The notes under the pieces are model-generated. The model was not told the origin of the DNA and did no database searches. It saw only the letters and a list, made by a program, of their open reading frames with translations. A program made the position numbers and the translations under genes. Of a DNA stretch of 39,468 nucleotides, positions 39,251-39,468 are shown piece after piece. Numbering within the stretch: the stretch's first letter is position 1; every line of letters starts with the position of its first letter. This stretch comes from Desulfarculales bacterium UBA696 (GTDB taxonomy: Bacteria > Desulfobacterota > Syntrophobacteria > Syntrophobacterales > Syntrophobacteraceae): contig DBMO01000051.1 of the NCBI GenBank assembly GCA_002298995.1, positions 1 to 39,468 of the forward strand. The letters run 5' to 3'.

Positions 39251-39468
39251 GTGGCGAGGTCTCCCCAGGTTGTTGCCCAAATAGCCTTTTGTTGAAACTG
39301 CTAAGTGGATAGGCAGGCGTGAGCCTAACGTCATTCCCGCAGCGCTTCTGGGCGGGAATCCAGTGTCTTTGCTTCGGCAGGTCAACAACTTTGGGTTTAA
39401 CGCCGCTGGATTCCCGCCCAGAAGCGCTGCGGGAATGACGATTTTCGATACCGTCCCGGACGTGAGTC
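39251..39468. repeat. Left part of a palindromic element (copy E), cut by the window edge
   Basis: The left end (39251-39282) has GGCGAGGTCTCCCC followed by GGTTGTTGCCCAAAT. The next bases, AGCCTTTTGTTGAA, align with copy B (AGCCTTTTTTGAA). The interior contains two arms of a 35-base perfect inverted repeat and then ATTTTCGATACCGT, as in copy B. The right end lies outside the window. Confidence 0.65.
39329..39440. repeat. 35-bp perfect inverted repeat
   Basis: The arms 39329-39363 and 39406-39440 are exact reverse complements over 35 bases (beginning CGTCATTCCCGCAGCGC and ending GGGCGGGAATCCAG in the first arm), separated by 42 bases. Each arm is itself partly palindromic. The right arm shares the CCAGAAGCGC core found in copies B and D. 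Confidence 0.9.

Overview
The window reads as part of a chromosome from a motile Gram-negative bacterium, most likely a deltaproteobacterium in the broad sense (Desulfobacterota; a Syntrophobacteraceae-like sulfate reducer or syntroph is my best guess). The evidence is the sigma-54-type flagellar promoters, the gene order fliLMNOPQR-flhB-flhA-flhF-flhG-fliA, a complete P-ring/L-ring set (outer membrane present), and the style of the ferredoxin, CBS-ACT and ROK neighbours. The species cannot be fixed from the sequence alone. Almost every gene is on the minus strand; the exceptions are a HicB-like fragment, mutL-miaA, an RRM protein gene and flgD-flgE.

Layout. 1-5400: a right-end repeat, an orphan HicB-like frame, and a tripartite efflux operon (adaptor, MacB-type ABC transporter, NodT-type outer-membrane lipoprotein). 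5448-5643: a palindromic repeat element. 5736-8838: ROK sugar kinase, an unknown 200-residue protein, a CBS-ACT protein, and a Cys-rich two-cluster ferredoxin protein whose 3' end runs into a tandem heptamer. 8948-11488: mreB and a GAF-GAF-degenerate-GGDEF protein. 11762-14486: mutL-miaA on the plus strand. 14521-22384: flagellar rod/ring/hook-junction operon flgF-flgG-flgA-flgH-flgI-flgJ-flgN-flgK-flgL. 22809-23844: a glycine-rich RRM protein facing a cold-shock protein. 24068-36711: the export/switch operon fliL-fliM-fliN-fliO-fliP-fliQ-fliR-(lysozyme)-flhB-flhA-flhF-flhG-fliA-fliL-like-DUF2802-like. 37367-39122: flgD-flgE, divergent from fliL. The right edge carries another palindromic repeat.

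How it works together. Three sequences with the exact -24/-12 spacing of sigma-54 promoters sit upstream of flgF, fliL and flgD, so hook-basal-body, switch and export genes look sigma-54 dependent. The fliL operon encodes FliA (sigma-28). A good sigma-28 -10 box sits at the flgJ/flgN junction, so the late genes flgN-flgK-flgL probably get a second input from FliA. FlhF and FlhG, for placement and number of flagella, lie between flhA and fliA. Flagellin, MS-ring, motor and FlgB/FlgC/FliE genes are not in the window.

Most unusual features. (1) A dispersed family of palindromic, MITE/REP-like elements has ends carrying GGGCTGTTGCCCAAAT and recurs at 1-39, 5448-5643, 31788-31968 and 39251-end. 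(2) A stand-alone GH24 lysozyme gene, with repeats and hairpins, splits the normally adjacent fliR and flhB, in a genome whose FlgJ lacks the hydrolase domain. (3) A heptanucleotide tandem repeat supplies a stop codon.
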